Source: Cyanobium sp. CZS25K (GTDB taxonomy: Bacteria > Cyanobacteriota > Cyanobacteriia > PCC-6307 > Cyanobiaceae). Taken from it: a stretch of DNA of 64,000 nt. The position numbers were made by a program, and so were the translations under genes. Below, piece by piece: positions 53,772 through 63,505 of this stretch (within the stretch, counting starts at the first letter, position 1; each line of letters begins with the position of its first letter). The stretch is from contig JAUCZB010000003.1 in the NCBI GenBank assembly GCA_030373325.1, positions 124,661-188,660 on the forward strand, in the 5' to 3' direction. The notes below the pieces were generated by a model. It did no database searches and had not been told where the DNA came from. It saw only the letters and a list, made by a program, of their open reading frames with translations.

Positions 53772-54569
53772 ATGAGCCAGGATCCCAACGCCCCCACCGG
53801 CCCCATCTCCGAGTCCTCTGGTCTGGAGGAGGTGGCTGAAGCCCCCGCCAGCACCCCGGTGCGGCTGCTGCTGGTGGACGACGAGCCCGGCCTGCGCACG
53901 GCGGTGAAGGCCTACCTGGAGGACGAGGGTTTTGCCGTCACCACCGCCAATGACGGCGAGGAAGGCTGGACAGCGGCCCAGGCCCAGATGCCCGATGTGG
54001 TGATCACCGACGTGATGATGCCCCGCTGCGACGGCTACGGCCTGCTGAAGCGGCTGCGGGCCGATGAGCGGCTCGGGGGCACCCCGGTGATCTTCCTGAC
54101 GGCCAAGGGCATGACGGCCGACCGCATCGCCGGCTTCCAGGCCGGCGCCGACGACTACATCCCCAAGCCGTTCGACCCCGACGAACTGGTGGCCCGGGTG
54201 CGCAACGTGGTGCGCCGTCAGGAGCGGCTGCTGGCGGAGGCAGCCCGCTTCGCCGATGCCGACATCGGTGCCATGGCCCGTCAGATCACCGAGATCCGCT
54301 CGATGCTGGGGGGCGGCGGTGGCTCCGGCAGCGGGGGTGGTGGCAGCGCCAGGAAGCCCGTCAGCGATGTCAAGCTCGACTTCACGCCCCGCGAGGCCAG
54401 CGTTCTGCAGCTGGTGGCGGAAGGGATGATGAACAAGGAGATTGCCCGCCGGCTGGAAACCTCGATCCGCAACGTCGAGAAGTACGTGAGCCGGCTGTTC
54501 ATCAAGACCGGCACCGCCAGCCGCACCGAGTTAGTGCGCTTCGCCCTCGAGCACAGCCTGGTGGATTGA
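53772..54569 (+). CDS. NarL/LuxR-type response regulator, Ycf29-like
   Basis: 265 aa. The receiver domain has acidic pocket LLLVDDEPG, phospho-Asp in VVITDVMMPRCDGYG, Thr in IFLTAKGM and Lys in YIPKPFDPDELVARV. A linker with a Gly/Ser-rich stretch (GGGGGSGSGGGG) leads to a LuxR-type HTH: LDFTPREASVLQLVAEGMMNKEIARRL, RNVEKYVSRLFIKTGTASRTELVRFAL. The HTH wording matches the plastid/cyanobacterial Ycf29 group. The sensor kinase is not adjacent. DNA targets are unknown. Confidence 0.88.
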   Translation: MSQDPNAPTGPISESSGLEEVAEAPASTPVRLLLVDDEPGLRTAVKAYLEDEGFAVTTANDGEEGWTAAQAQMPDVVITDVMMPRCDGYGLLKRLRADERLGGTPVIFLTAKGMTADRIAGFQAGADDYIPKPFDPDELVARVRNVVRRQERLLAEAARFADADIGAMARQITEIRSMLGGGGGSGSGGGGSARKPVSDVKLDFTPREASVLQLVAEGMMNKEIARRLETSIRNVEKYVSRLFIKTGTASRTELVRFALEHSLVD

Positions 54570-54588
54570 CGCCGTCCACCCCCCACCG

Positions 54589-55560
54589 GTGAACCTGCCG
54601 CCGGGCTGGTTGCCGGCCCGTCTCAACGACGGCTGGGCCTACCGCGACCGCATCGATCCGGCCGCGGCCGGGATGGGCGTCCTGGGCCATTACGCAGGCC
54701 GCTACACCCACTCCAGCCGGGCCGAGTGGGAACGGCGCCTCGCCGATGGAGAGATCAGCCGCAATGGAGAACCGCTGCGGGCCGATGTGCTCCTCGCCGG
54801 CGGCGATCGCCTGGTGTGGCGCCGTCCTCCCTGGCAGGAGCCCGCCGTGCCGGCCGGTTGGGACGTGATCCACGACGACGGCGATGTGCTGGTGATCGAC
54901 AAGCCCAGCGGCCTGCCGGTGCTGCCGGCGGGCGGCTACCTGGAGCACACCGTGCTGCGTCAGCTGGAGCGCCGCCATGGCGACGACCCCGCCGGCGTTC
55001 CGCGCCCGGTGCACCGCCTGGGGCGCTTCACCTCCGGCCTGCTGGTGTGTGCGCGCCGGCCGGCCAGCCGCGCCTGGCTGAGCGCGCAACTGCGGGAGAG
55101 CAGCGGCCCGGCCGGGGAGGGGGGAGCGGTGCCGCGCTGCCGCAAGATCTACCGCACGTTGCTGGTGCCGGGCGCCCTGGCGCAGGAGCCCGGCGATCCC
55201 CTGCCGATCACCACGCCGATCGGGCAGCAGGATCATCCGTTGCTGGGGCGCATCTGGTGTGCCGCTCCTGACGGCCTGGACGCCAGCAGCCTCCTGACCC
55301 TGCTGATGCTCCGAGAGGACGGGGATCTGGCCCAGGTGGAGATCGCCACGGGCCGGCCCCATCAGATCCGCATCCATTGTGCCGCTGTCGGGGCGCCCCT
55401 GCTGGGGGATCGGCTGTATCGGGCCGGCGGTTCGGCCCGGGCGGAGGTGCTGCCGGGGGAGGGGGGCTACCGGCTCCATGCCCATCGGCTGAGCCTGAGC
55501 GGACCCGATGGGGCCAGCCTCGGCTGGGAGGCACCGCTGCCGGCGTGGGGCTGGGGCTGA
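54589..55560 (+). CDS. RluA-family pseudouridine synthase-like protein with altered catalytic motif
   Basis: 323 aa, GTG start. An S4-like N-terminal part (WERRLADGEISRNGEPLRADVLLAGGDRLVW) precedes the RluA domain: IHDDGDVLVIDKPSGLPVLPAGG, then PVHRLGRFTSGLLVCAR and ATGRPHQIRIHCAAVGAPLLGDRLY. In RluA enzymes the motif is H-R-L-D with catalytic Asp; here it is H-R-L-G. Similar HRLG variants exist in some plant RluA relatives, so this may be a natural subfamily. The fold and RNA-binding motifs are intact; activity is uncertain. Confidence 0.85.
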   Translation: MNLPPGWLPARLNDGWAYRDRIDPAAAGMGVLGHYAGRYTHSSRAEWERRLADGEISRNGEPLRADVLLAGGDRLVWRRPPWQEPAVPAGWDVIHDDGDVLVIDKPSGLPVLPAGGYLEHTVLRQLERRHGDDPAGVPRPVHRLGRFTSGLLVCARRPASRAWLSAQLRESSGPAGEGGAVPRCRKIYRTLLVPGALAQEPGDPLPITTPIGQQDHPLLGRIWCAAPDGLDASSLLTLLMLREDGDLAQVEIATGRPHQIRIHCAAVGAPLLGDRLYRAGGSARAEVLPGEGGYRLHAHRLSLSGPDGASLGWEAPLPAWGWG

Positions 55561-55577
55561 GGGGGCGCCCCGGAGGT

Positions 55578-56324
55578 TCAGCCCCGCTCGAAGGCGATCA
55601 GGCGGGAGAAATAGAACGGCGCCTGGTTGAGGCTGCGGTGGACCGGGCGGAAGCCGGCGGCGGCGGCCGCCGCCACGATGCCGTCCTCCCGCAGGGTGTA
55701 GGCGCGGGTGGTCTTGCTCGGCCCGGGGAACAGCTGGCCGATCTGCTTGAGGACCGCCAGCAGCGGCGTGTAGGGGGCGAAGCTGACGATCAGCTGCCGC
55801 TCGGCCATGGCCGCCAGGTGCCGCACCATCGCTTCGGCGGCCGCCTGGGGATAGTGAATGAAGACGTCCAGGCAGATCACCGTGTCGTAGCGGCCCTGGA
55901 GGCTTTCCAGATCGGAAGCGATGAAGCTGAGCTGCTCCGCCGGCAGGCCCGCCTCGACGGCGCGACGGCTGGCTTCGGCCACCATCGCGGCCGAGAGATC
56001 GCTGGCGGCGATCGAGCCGGCCCCCAGGGCCGCCAGGGGCAGGCTGAGGCTGCCGACGCCACAGCCGGCATCGCAGAAGCTGCGGTTCGCCAGGTCGCCC
56101 TGCTGCTGCAGCCAGGCCAGCACCGCATCCACGGTCTTCTGGTGGCCGATGCGGATGTTGCGCTGGACCCGGTTCACCTCCTCGCTGTCGCTGTAGATGC
56201 GGTTCCAGCGCTCGAACCCGGTGCTTTCGAAATAGGCCTGCACCTCCGCTTTCTCTGCCTCCTTCACGGCCTCCTTCACGGCCTCCTGCTCGGCTGGAGC
56301 GGGGTGTTGCAGTTCCGGGGGCAT
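55578..56324 (-). CDS. chlM: Magnesium-protoporphyrin IX O-methyltransferase
   Basis: 248 aa. An N-terminal part [28 protein letters not shown] typical of ChlM/BchM is followed by SAM motif [32 protein letters not shown] and [13 protein letters not shown]. The C-terminal [19 protein letters not shown] and SRLIAF match the family. It methylates Mg-protoporphyrin IX in chlorophyll synthesis. A short Glu/Lys/Ala repeat ([14 protein letters not shown]) extends the N-terminus. It converges with the preceding RluA-like gene. Confidence 0.95.
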   Translation of the reverse strand: MPPELQHPAPAEQEAVKEAVKEAEKAEVQAYFESTGFERWNRIYSDSEEVNRVQRNIRIGHQKTVDAVLAWLQQQGDLANRSFCDAGCGVGSLSLPLAALGAGSIAASDLSAAMVAEASRRAVEAGLPAEQLSFIASDLESLQGRYDTVICLDVFIHYPQAAAEAMVRHLAAMAERQLIVSFAPYTPLLAVLKQIGQLFPGPSKTTRAYTLREDGIVAAAAAAGFRPVHRSLNQAPFYFSRLIAFERG

Positions 56325-56355
56325 GGCGCGCAGGGCCGTTCAGGTGGGGCGGATC

Positions 56356-57597
56356 CTAGGGAGTTGGCGCAGAGCCAGGACCCTGCTGCCCGCCGGGGAT
56401 CGTCTCCGGCCGGCGCCAGCGCAGGTCTCCGTTCGCCGCGCTCCAGCGCAGGGTGTTCCCCAGGGGCTGCCCCAGCAGCAGCTGCTCCAGAGGCCGGTGC
56501 TCCCCCAGCAGGCGCCGGGGAGCGAGGGTCGCGGCGGCGATCGCGGCTGGCGTCTGGCCGCTCCAGCCGGCCAGACGCCGCACCCCCTCCAGCAGCGGCA
56601 GGCTGACCCCGGCCAGGGTGCCGTCCTCCAGCCGGCAGCTGCCCTCCTTCACCAGCAGGACCCGATCGTCCCAGCGGTGGGCGCCGTCGGCGAGTCCGTA
56701 GGGGGCCAGGGCATCGCTGACGATCACCAGCTGGCGGGGCGCCAGCCGCTGCAGCAGCACTGCCATGGTCGGGGCCACGTGGACGCCATCGGCGATCAGC
56801 CCCAGGGCCACCTCCCCATCCAGCAGCGCCGCGCCGACGGGTCCCGGGGCGCGATGCTGCAGGCCGCCCATGGCATTGAGGCTGTGGGTGAGCATCCCCA
56901 CCCCTCGCCCGAAGGCCTGGCGGGCCTGAACCTCATCGGCGCCGCTGTGGCCCAGGCTCACCACCACGCCGGCGGACCGCAGGTCCTCGATCACCTCGGC
57001 GGCACCGTCCAGTTCCGGTGCCAGGGTCACCAGGGCGACATCGGCCTCGGCGCCCCCCGCGAATCCGTCGATCAGTTCCGCCAACGCCGCCCTGCTGGGG
57101 GCCTGCAGGTGCTGGGCGGGGTGGGCGCCGCGCCGCTCCGGCGCCAGGAACGGCCCCTCGAGGTGGGCGCCCAGCAGCCGGCAGCGGCCGGGTCGGTGCC
57201 GGTGGCGGGCCTCGGCCAGCACTGCCAGGGCCTGGCGCAGGCCCCCCGGGGCGCAGGTCACCAGGGTGGGGCAGATGGCGTCCACCCCATCCCGCCAGAG
57301 CAGCTCCAGCAGCGACTGCAGCTGGGGCAGATCGCCCGGGGTGAGTTCGGGGAAGGCCAGCCCCAGCCCGCCGTTGATCTGCAGGTCCACGCCCCCAAGG
57401 GACAGCCAGTCGCCGCCCCAGTCCTCGCCGCCGGCCCGGCTCCCCGGCGGTATCGGCAGCACCCGGGCGATCAGCCCGTCGCCGTCGATACCGACCCGCC
57501 AGCGCCACCCCGCGTCGCCGCAGGTCGGGTCGACGCCGGCCAGCTGCAGGTTGGTCAGCCAGCGCATCCAGGCAGCCTCGGGGCGGGACAATGCCAT
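56356..57597 (-). CDS. nagA: N-acetylglucosamine-6-phosphate deacetylase
   Basis: 413 aa from ATG 57597; ATG 57567 is an alternative. Amidohydrolase fold with [12 protein letters not shown] (metal region), [59 protein letters not shown] and [11 protein letters not shown]. It removes acetate from GlcNAc-6-P, feeding amino-sugar recycling. The family's catalytic Asp is in VSDAL. The start is divergent from purE with 18 bases between. Confidence 0.92.
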   Translation of the reverse strand: MALSRPEAAWMRWLTNLQLAGVDPTCGDAGWRWRVGIDGDGLIARVLPIPPGSRAGGEDWGGDWLSLGGVDLQINGGLGLAFPELTPGDLPQLQSLLELLWRDGVDAICPTLVTCAPGGLRQALAVLAEARHRHRPGRCRLLGAHLEGPFLAPERRGAHPAQHLQAPSRAALAELIDGFAGGAEADVALVTLAPELDGAAEVIEDLRSAGVVVSLGHSGADEVQARQAFGRGVGMLTHSLNAMGGLQHRAPGPVGAALLDGEVALGLIADGVHVAPTMAVLLQRLAPRQLVIVSDALAPYGLADGAHRWDDRVLLVKEGSCRLEDGTLAGVSLPLLEGVRRLAGWSGQTPAAIAAATLAPRRLLGEHRPLEQLLLGQPLGNTLRWSAANGDLRWRRPETIPGGQQGPGSAPTP

Positions 57598-57615
57598 CCT
57601 CGCTGCCCCCGTCCC

Positions 57616-58173
57616 ATGGATCCCGATCCCGCCGCCTCCATGCCAACCGCCCCTGCCCGGGTGGCGATCGTCATGGGCAGCGATTCCGATCTGCCCACGC
57701 TGGAGCCGGCCGTGCGGATCCTTGAGCAGCTGGGGGTCGCCAGCGAGGTGCGGGTGCTCTCGGCCCACCGCACGCCATGGGAGATGGCGGCCTTCGCCGA
57801 GGCCGCCGCCTCCCGGGGCTTCCAGGTGATCATCGCCGGCGCCGGCGGTGCGGCCCACCTGCCCGGCATGGTGGCGGCCTTCTCGATGCTGCCGGTGATC
57901 GGTGTGCCCGTGCGCAGCCAGGCCCTCTCAGGGGTGGATTCCCTCCATTCGATCGTGCAGATGCCGGCGGGGATCCCGGTCGCCACGGTGGCCATCGGCG
58001 GCGGCCTCAACGCCGGACTGCTGGCGGCCTCCATCCTGGCCACCGCCGACCCCGGACTCGCCGAGGCCCTGGAGGCCTACCGGCGCGGCCTCCACGATCA
58101 GGTGGTGGCCAAGGATGCGCGCTTGCAGGCCCTGGGCAGCGCCGCCTACCTGGAAGCCATGGGCCAGGGATGA
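57616..58173 (+). CDS. purE: N5-carboxyaminoimidazole ribonucleotide mutase
   Basis: 185 aa from ATG 57616. Class I Pur[88 protein letters not shown] and [13 protein letters not shown]. It converts N5-CAIR to CAIR in purine synthesis. Length is slightly above usual owing to an N-terminal Ala/Pro extension; a start at [11 protein letters not shown] (about 57640) is possible. Confidence 0.96.
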   Translation: MDPDPAASMPTAPARVAIVMGSDSDLPTLEPAVRILEQLGVASEVRVLSAHRTPWEMAAFAEAAASRGFQVIIAGAGGAAHLPGMVAAFSMLPVIGVPVRSQALSGVDSLHSIVQMPAGIPVATVAIGGGLNAGLLAASILATADPGLAEALEAYRRGLHDQVVAKDARLQALGSAAYLEAMGQG

Positions 58174-58252
58174 GGCGCTGGCCGTTGCCGGCCCGGCAGG
58201 CCAAGCTGGACGGCGATCGTCGATCCACCGGGGCCATGCCCTGCTCCCGCTG

Positions 58253-59338
58253 ATGCTCGAGCGGCTGGTGCTGCCCCCATGGCTGCGGTTCTCCCTGGCC
58301 CTGCCCCTGCTGGTGCTCAACCTGTGGGTGCTGCGCCAGCTGCTGGTGCCACTGGCCCCGTTCCCGGCCCTGTTCCTGACGGCCGCCCTGCTGGCCTTCT
58401 TGCTCGACATCCCCAGCCGCTGGCTGATCCAGCGGGGGCTGCCGCGGGGGCTGGCCCTGCTGCTGGTGCTGGGCCTGAGCCTCTCGGTGGTGGTGCTGGC
58501 GGCCCTGGTGCTGGTGCCCCGGCTGGTGGAGCAGCTCGGCGACCTGGTGCTGGCCCTGCCCAGCTGGCTGGCCCAGGGGGAAACGCTGCTGGGGCAGCTG
58601 CAGAGCTGGGCCACCGAGCGGGGGCTGCCCACCGATTTTGGCGGGCTCAGCAGCGACCTGATCACCCGCACCAGCAAGATTGCCTCCCAGCTGAGCCAGC
58701 AGGTGCTGGGGATCCTGGGGGCCACCGTGAGCATCACCGTCAACACGGTGATCGTGCTGGTGCTGGCGGTCTTCCTGCTGCTGGGGGGCGAGGGCATCGC
58801 CAGGGGGCTGGTCGAGTGGCTGCCTGCACCCACACGCGCCCTGGTGCTCAGCACCCTGGACCGCACCTTCCGGGGCTACTTCGCCGGCCAGGTGGTGCTG
58901 GCCCTGATCCTCAGCGCTGCCCAGAGCCTGGTGTTCACCCTGCTCGGGATTCCCTACGGCGTGCTGTTCGCCGTGGCGATCGGCTTCACCACCCTGATTC
59001 CGTATGCCAGTGCCCTCACCATCGTGGTGGTCAGCGTGCTGCTGGCCCTCCAGGATCCACGCACCGGCCTGGAGGTGCTGGCCGTGGCGATCAGTGTCGG
59101 TCAGGTGGTGGATCAGGTGATCCAGCCGCGGCTGATGGGGTCGATCGTGGGGCTGCAACCGGCCTGGTTGCTCATCAGCCTGCCGATCGGGGCCCGGCTG
59201 GGGGGGCTGCTGGGGCTGGGCGAACTGCTGGGCCTGCTGCTGGCGGTGCCGGTGGCCAGCTGCGCCAAGACCTTCCTCGATGCCTGGGCCCTGCGGCTTC
59301 GCGCCGAACCGTTCAGGGCTCCGCCGGCGCCGGAATGA
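58253..59338 (+). CDS. AI-2E family (PerM-like) permease
   Basis: 361 aa from ATG 58253. Multi-helix membrane protein: [61 protein letters not shown], then a soluble segment, [21 protein letters not shown] and a C-terminal block [44 protein letters not shown] with [18 protein letters not shown]. This family exports small molecules or ions in some bacteria; the AI-2 name comes from one member and should not be taken as function here. The 3' end overlaps cysC by 26 bases, convergent. Confidence 0.9.
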   Translation: MLERLVLPPWLRFSLALPLLVLNLWVLRQLLVPLAPFPALFLTAALLAFLLDIPSRWLIQRGLPRGLALLLVLGLSLSVVVLAALVLVPRLVEQLGDLVLALPSWLAQGETLLGQLQSWATERGLPTDFGGLSSDLITRTSKIASQLSQQVLGILGATVSITVNTVIVLVLAVFLLLGGEGIARGLVEWLPAPTRALVLSTLDRTFRGYFAGQVVLALILSAAQSLVFTLLGIPYGVLFAVAIGFTTLIPYASALTIVVVSVLLALQDPRTGLEVLAVAISVGQVVDQVIQPRLMGSIVGLQPAWLLISLPIGARLGGLLGLGELLGLLLAVPVASCAKTFLDAWALRLRAEPFRAPPAPE

Positions 59339-59969
59339 TGCCGCGCCGCTCCAGTTCGGCCATCACCTGGGCCACCGAGTCGTCGAGGCTCTGTTCACCC
59401 GTGGCCACCCGCAGCTCGGGGGCCTCGGGGGCCTCGTAGGGGCTGGAGATGCCGGTGAACTCCTTGATTTCCCCGGCCCGGGCCTTGGCGTAGAGGCCTT
59501 TGGTATCCCGTTGCTCGCAGACCTCCAGGTCGGCGGCGCAGTGGATCTCGAGGAAATCGCCCGCTCCCACGAGGTCCCGGGCCCGCTGGCGGTCCGCCCG
59601 GAAGGGGGACACGAAGGCGGTGAGCACCACCACGCCGGCATCCAGGAACAGCTTGGCCACCTCACCGATCCGGCGGATGTTCTCCTCCCGGTCGGCGTCG
59701 GAGAAGCCCAGATCGCTGCACAGCCCATGGCGCACGTTGTCGCCATCCAGCACGTAGCAGGCCAGTCCCTGCTCGAACAGGGCCGAATTCACCGCATTGG
59801 CCAGGGTGCTCTTCCCCGCCCCCGAGAGTCCCGTGAACCAGAGGATGGCGCTGCGGTGGCCCCGTTGATGGGCGCGGGCGGCCCGGGTCACGGTGGAGTG
59901 GTGCCAGACGATGTTGCTGGAGGCGCCCTGGTTGGTGAGTTCGCCGTAGGGGACCGAGGGGGAGGTCAT
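59313..59969 (-). CDS. cysC: Adenylylsulfate kinase
   Basis: 218 aa from ATG 59969. P-loop in [19 protein letters not shown], then [91 protein letters not shown]. It phosphorylates APS to PAPS for sulfate assimilation or sulfation. All motifs and length are normal. Upstream, vapC debris follows on the same strand. Confidence 0.96.
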   Translation of the reverse strand: MTSPSVPYGELTNQGASSNIVWHHSTVTRAARAHQRGHRSAILWFTGLSGAGKSTLANAVNSALFEQGLACYVLDGDNVRHGLCSDLGFSDADREENIRRIGEVAKLFLDAGVVVLTAFVSPFRADRQRARDLVGAGDFLEIHCAADLEVCEQRDTKGLYAKARAGEIKEFTGISSPYEAPEAPELRVATGEQSLDDSVAQVMAELERRGIIPAPAEP

Positions 59970-60012
59970 TGCGCTCTGCTGAAAGCTGGTGGGCCCAGTA
60001 TCCAACGCTGCC

Positions 60013-60403
60013 CTAGGCAGAGCGGCCGGACCGCCTGGCGAGGGGATTGGTCCAGCGCAGACCGGGGAAGCGGCAAAATCGCTGTCGTTGGTATGCACGG
60101 TCGCCTGGTTTTCAATGGCCAGTGCAGCGATGTGGGCGTCCGTCATCAGGGCTGCCGTGAGCACGCCGGCTTCCTGGAAACCTGACAGGAGCGCACATGG
60201 CCAAGAGCGGTTTCGATCGCCATGGGCCTTGGCAGGACGGCCCGGCTGGTTGTGATCCGGAGGAAGCCAAGGGCCACAACCCAGGGGATCGCGACGGGTT
60301 GACGACTGCGAATGCCTTGTTCCCACCAGGTCTTGGCCCGCGCATGATCCGGAGCGTCTGAGTTGTAGGTATAAACCAGAATATTCACATCGGGAATGAT
60401 CAC
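60013..60403 (-). pseudogene. vapC: VapC-type PIN-domain toxin, disrupted
   Basis: The N-terminal part ([20 protein letters not shown], with the first PIN Asp) is open to 60146. The C-terminal PIN half continues in another frame ([27 protein letters not shown]). The typical end ([12 protein letters not shown]) lies in a third frame, ending TAG at 60013. Thus at least two frameshifts, with a likely short internal deletion near 60190 because the middle helix region is short. All catalytic Asp positions survive in pieces, but no full toxin can be made. Confidence 0.75.
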
Positions 60404-60684
60404 GATGTGGGCCGATCTTCTGGGTGGTGTGCAGCCGTGAACTGCTCCACCTCCAGTTCATCCACAAGCTGATTCAGCCGCAACGGATCAATGCCTGGCA
60501 GGAACCCGCACGCCTGGGCTTGCACCACAAAGGGATGGTCAGTTTCTGGTGACGGCAACTCTCCGGCCGACAACCCCTGGCGGATCACCGCATTCACCAC
60601 GTCCTTGAAGCTTCTCCCGGACAGGCGGGCTGTGCGGTTGAGCTCTGCGGCAAGGTCGTCATTGAGCGTCAACGTTGTACGCAC
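60400..60684 (-). CDS. vapB: VapB-type antitoxin
   Basis: 94 aa. The N-terminal ribbon-helix-helix motif reads [38 protein letters not shown]. The acidic C-terminus ([17 protein letters not shown]) would bind the toxin groove. It overlaps vapC by 4 bases (ATGA), the usual arrangement. With the toxin broken it may persist as an orphan repressor. Confidence 0.85.
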   Translation of the reverse strand: MRTTLTLNDDLAAELNRTARLSGRSFKDVVNAVIRQGLSAGELPSPETDHPFVVQAQACGFLPGIDPLRLNQLVDELEVEQFTAAHHPEDRPTS

Positions 60685-60751
60685 GCAGCATCTCCTTCTT
60701 CAGGCGTCATGATGTTCAAGCGCTGGCCGGTCAAGATCCATCGGCTGTTGA

Positions 60752-61075
60752 TCACCCCCCGGCCTGCTTGGGCCGGTAGCCCGCCTTCTCCAGGGCCGTG
60801 AGAGCGGCGGCCACCTGGTCGCCCTGCAGTTCGATCACCCTGTCCTTGAGGGTGCCGCCGGTGCCGGCGGCGGCCTTGAGCTGCTTGAGCAGGGCCTTCA
60901 GCTCGGCCTCGGGGGCCTCCAGGCCGGTGATGGCGGTCACCAGCTTTCCGCCCTTGCCGGCCTTGGTGCGCTGCACACGCACCTTCTGCAGGGCCCTGGC
61001 CGGCGGGGCCGATGGGGGCTCGGGCCGCTCCAGGCTCTCTGAGCCGCTGAACTCCCTCCAGCTCCCCTTAGGCAT
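60752..61075 (-). CDS. SUI1/YciH-type translation initiation factor
   Basis: 107 aa. The eIF1/SUI1 fold: KVRVQRTKAGKGGKLVTAITGLE, then LKQLKAAAGTGGTLKDRVIELQGDQVAAALTALEKAGY. In bacteria YciH resembles eIF1 and can influence start selection. An N-terminal polar stretch of about 30 residues is variable. Its start lies inside the end of the dioxygenase gene (8-base overlap, same strand), so both are probably co-transcribed. Confidence 0.92.
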   Translation of the reverse strand: MPKGSWREFSGSESLERPEPPSAPPARALQKVRVQRTKAGKGGKLVTAITGLEAPEAELKALLKQLKAAAGTGGTLKDRVIELQGDQVAAALTALEKAGYRPKQAGG

Positions 61076-62078
61076 GGCTGCGGGCTCCCGTGATGAGCTG
61101 TTTCAGGCGACGGCCGGCGGCGGACATCAGCCGGGAGGGCAGCGACCGGGAGCGCATCGTCTCGGGCAGGGAAGGGGGTTCGGAGAAGTCGTAGCCATCA
61201 CCGATCCGATGCTGGGCCATGGCCCTGTGGTTCGCAGCGGCGGTGTAGTGACACACGTAGGACCGACGGGTGAGATCGGGATCGCCCATGGCGGTGCCGC
61301 CGTGGATCAGCGCCCCATGCCAGATCAGCACATCGCCTCTGCGGGGCAGATAGATGCTGGGTGTCCAGCCCCGTTCGCCGATGAGAGTCTCCAGATAGTG
61401 GTCGTAACCCGCGGCCGTCTCGGCGTCCGTGTCCCGGCTGGCGAGGATTCCACCCTGGTGCCAGTCGTAGAACTGATGGCTCTCGAGCAGATGGGAGCCC
61501 TTGTAGTAGACGAGTGGTCCGGCCTGATCGCTGATGTCTTCCAGCGGGATCCAGGCGGCGGCCAGGTGGCCGAGTCGGCTGTGATGGTGAACGTAGGAAA
61601 AGTCCTGGTGCAGAGATTGCTCACTGCTCTTCCAGAAGGTCAGCGATTGAATCAGCGCCGGAGCCGATCCGAAGAGCTCATCGAGAAAGCGAATGATGGG
61701 ATTGGCGAAGGCAAGGGCACGGGCAGAATCAAAGTAGCGATGGAGGTCGTTGAGCTTCAGCCCGGGTCCTGCCTCGCGTAAATCCGTGACGCCCAGCATC
61801 GGCAGATTGCGCAGCACCCTGGCTTCGTAGTGATCCGCCTTGCCATCGATACCGATCATGCCGTGCAGCAGGGACGTCCGGGCCAGCCTCGGCAGGTCGT
61901 GCAGGTCGGCGTCCACCTGATCGAGGAGATCGAGGTCCAGCGCCTGCGGAAAGATGACCACACCATCACGCAGGAACTGGAGCAGCTCCGGCGAATAAAT
62001 CTGCTCGGCAATCTGAGGCTGATGGCGATACAAGCGTTCCGCGAGAGTCAGGGAAGACAGGTATTGGTCAGGAAGCAT
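61068..62078 (-). CDS. Phytanoyl-CoA dioxygenase-family oxygenase
   Basis: 336 aa. Fe(II)/2-oxoglutarate oxygenase fold with H157-x-D159 (SLHQDFSYVHH), AAAWIPLEDISDQAGPLVYYKGSH, and distal His (LIWHGALIHGG, about 259) followed by RRSYVCHYT for 2-oxoglutarate binding. The N-terminal part (LLQFLRDGVVIFPQALD) is typical of PhyH. Substrate unknown; bacterial members hydroxylate small metabolites and natural-product intermediates. It lies upstream of SUI1 in one operon. Confidence 0.88.
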   Translation of the reverse strand: MLPDQYLSSLTLAERLYRHQPQIAEQIYSPELLQFLRDGVVIFPQALDLDLLDQVDADLHDLPRLARTSLLHGMIGIDGKADHYEARVLRNLPMLGVTDLREAGPGLKLNDLHRYFDSARALAFANPIIRFLDELFGSAPALIQSLTFWKSSEQSLHQDFSYVHHHSRLGHLAAAWIPLEDISDQAGPLVYYKGSHLLESHQFYDWHQGGILASRDTDAETAAGYDHYLETLIGERGWTPSIYLPRRGDVLIWHGALIHGGTAMGDPDLTRRSYVCHYTAAANHRAMAQHRIGDGYDFSEPPSLPETMRSRSLPSRLMSAAGRRLKQLITGARSHA

Positions 62079-62188
62079 TTTGGAGGTTCGTATTGAGCTC
62101 GTTTGACAACAGTTCGGGCTGATGAATCTCTGGTGGCCCCCCGGATCCTCCGGTCCGCTTCTGCCGCCCTGGGTGGCGGCTCCCTAAG

Positions 62189-63475
62189 GTGAATTATCTC
62201 CTTTCCGCAGCACCGGTGACCAGCACCGCCCCAACCCGCAGCACCGATCCGGCCGAGCTGCAGCCGTCGGTCCGCCCGGATGGCCTGGGCCGTTTCGGCC
62301 CCTTCGGCGGGCAGTACGTTCCCGAAACACTGATGCCCGCCCTGGCGGAGCTGGAGGCGGCCGCGGCCGAGGCCTGGGCCGACCCCGCCTTCACCGCCCG
62401 GCTGGATCACCTGCTGCGCACCTATGTGGGGCGTCCCACACCGCTCTATGAAGCCGAGCGGCTCACGGCCCACTACCGCCGCCCGGAGGGAGGGCCGCGC
62501 CTCTGGCTGAAGCGCGAAGACCTCAACCACACCGGTGCCCACAAGATCAACAACGCCCTGGGCCAGGCCCTGCTGGCGCTGAGGATGGGCAAGCAGCGGA
62601 TCATCGCCGAAACCGGCGCCGGCCAGCACGGTGTGGCCACGGCCACGGTCTGTGCCCGCTTCGGGCTGGAGTGCGTCATCTACATGGGCGCCGAGGACAT
62701 GCGCCGCCAGGCGCTCAACGTGTTCCGGATGCGGCTGCTCGGGGCCACGGTGCAGCCGGTGACCGCCGGCACCGCCACCCTCAAGGACGCCACCAGCGAA
62801 GCGATCCGCGACTGGGTCACCAACGTGGAGAGCACCCACTACATCCTCGGTTCGGTGGCCGGCCCGCACCCTTACCCGATGCTGGTGCGGGATTTCCACG
62901 CCGTGATCGGCCAGGAAGCCAGGGCCCAGTGCCTCGAAAGCTTCGGCCGTCTGCCGGATGTGCTGATCGCCTGTGTGGGCGGCGGATCCAACGCCATGGG
63001 CCTGTTCCATCCCTTCGTTCAGGACACCGGTGTGCGCCTGATCGGTGTGGAGGCGGCCGGTGAAGGCGTGGCCACGGGGCGCCATGCCGCCACCATCACC
63101 GAGGGCCGGGTGGGGGTGCTGCACGGCGCCATGAGCCTGCTGCTCCAGGACGAGGACGGCCAGGTGCAGGAGGCCCACTCGATCAGTGCCGGCCTCGATT
63201 ACCCGGGCGTCGGTCCGGAGCACAGCTATCTGCGCGAGATCGGCCGGGCCGAGTACGCCGCCGTCACCGATGCGGAGGCCCTGGCGGCTCTGCAGCGGGT
63301 GAGCGAGCTGGAGGGCATCATCCCGGCGCTGGAAACGGCCCACGCCTTCGCCTGGCTGGAATCCCTCTGCCCCACCCTCCCTCCGGGCACCGAAGTGGTG
63401 CTCAACCTCTCCGGCCGCGGCGACAAGGACGTCAACACGGTGGCGGAGAAGCTGGGCGAGGGGCTGGCGGGGTAG
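62189..63475 (+). CDS. trpB: Tryptophan synthase beta chain
   Basis: 428 aa from GTG 62189; a GTG at 62216 is an equally plausible start. Conserved blocks: [37 protein letters not shown]-lysine motif [37 protein letters not shown], the Gly-rich phosphate loop [32 protein letters not shown] and [12 protein letters not shown]. It joins indole and serine to tryptophan. trpA is not in the window. Length matches the TrpB1 class. Confidence 0.97.
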   Translation: MNYLLSAAPVTSTAPTRSTDPAELQPSVRPDGLGRFGPFGGQYVPETLMPALAELEAAAAEAWADPAFTARLDHLLRTYVGRPTPLYEAERLTAHYRRPEGGPRLWLKREDLNHTGAHKINNALGQALLALRMGKQRIIAETGAGQHGVATATVCARFGLECVIYMGAEDMRRQALNVFRMRLLGATVQPVTAGTATLKDATSEAIRDWVTNVESTHYILGSVAGPHPYPMLVRDFHAVIGQEARAQCLESFGRLPDVLIACVGGGSNAMGLFHPFVQDTGVRLIGVEAAGEGVATGRHAATITEGRVGVLHGAMSLLLQDEDGQVQEAHSISAGLDYPGVGPEHSYLREIGRAEYAAVTDAEALAALQRVSELEGIIPALETAHAFAWLESLCPTLPPGTEVVLNLSGRGDKDVNTVAEKLGEGLAG

Positions 63476-63505
63476 CCGCAGGCCGGGCCCGTCAGGGGCG
63501 GGGCT

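Noticed and set aside
58253..59338. Autoinducer-2 exporter function for the AI-2E family permease
   Set aside because: The family name comes from one disputed member; no AI-2 synthesis gene is nearby and sequence alone does not give the substrate.
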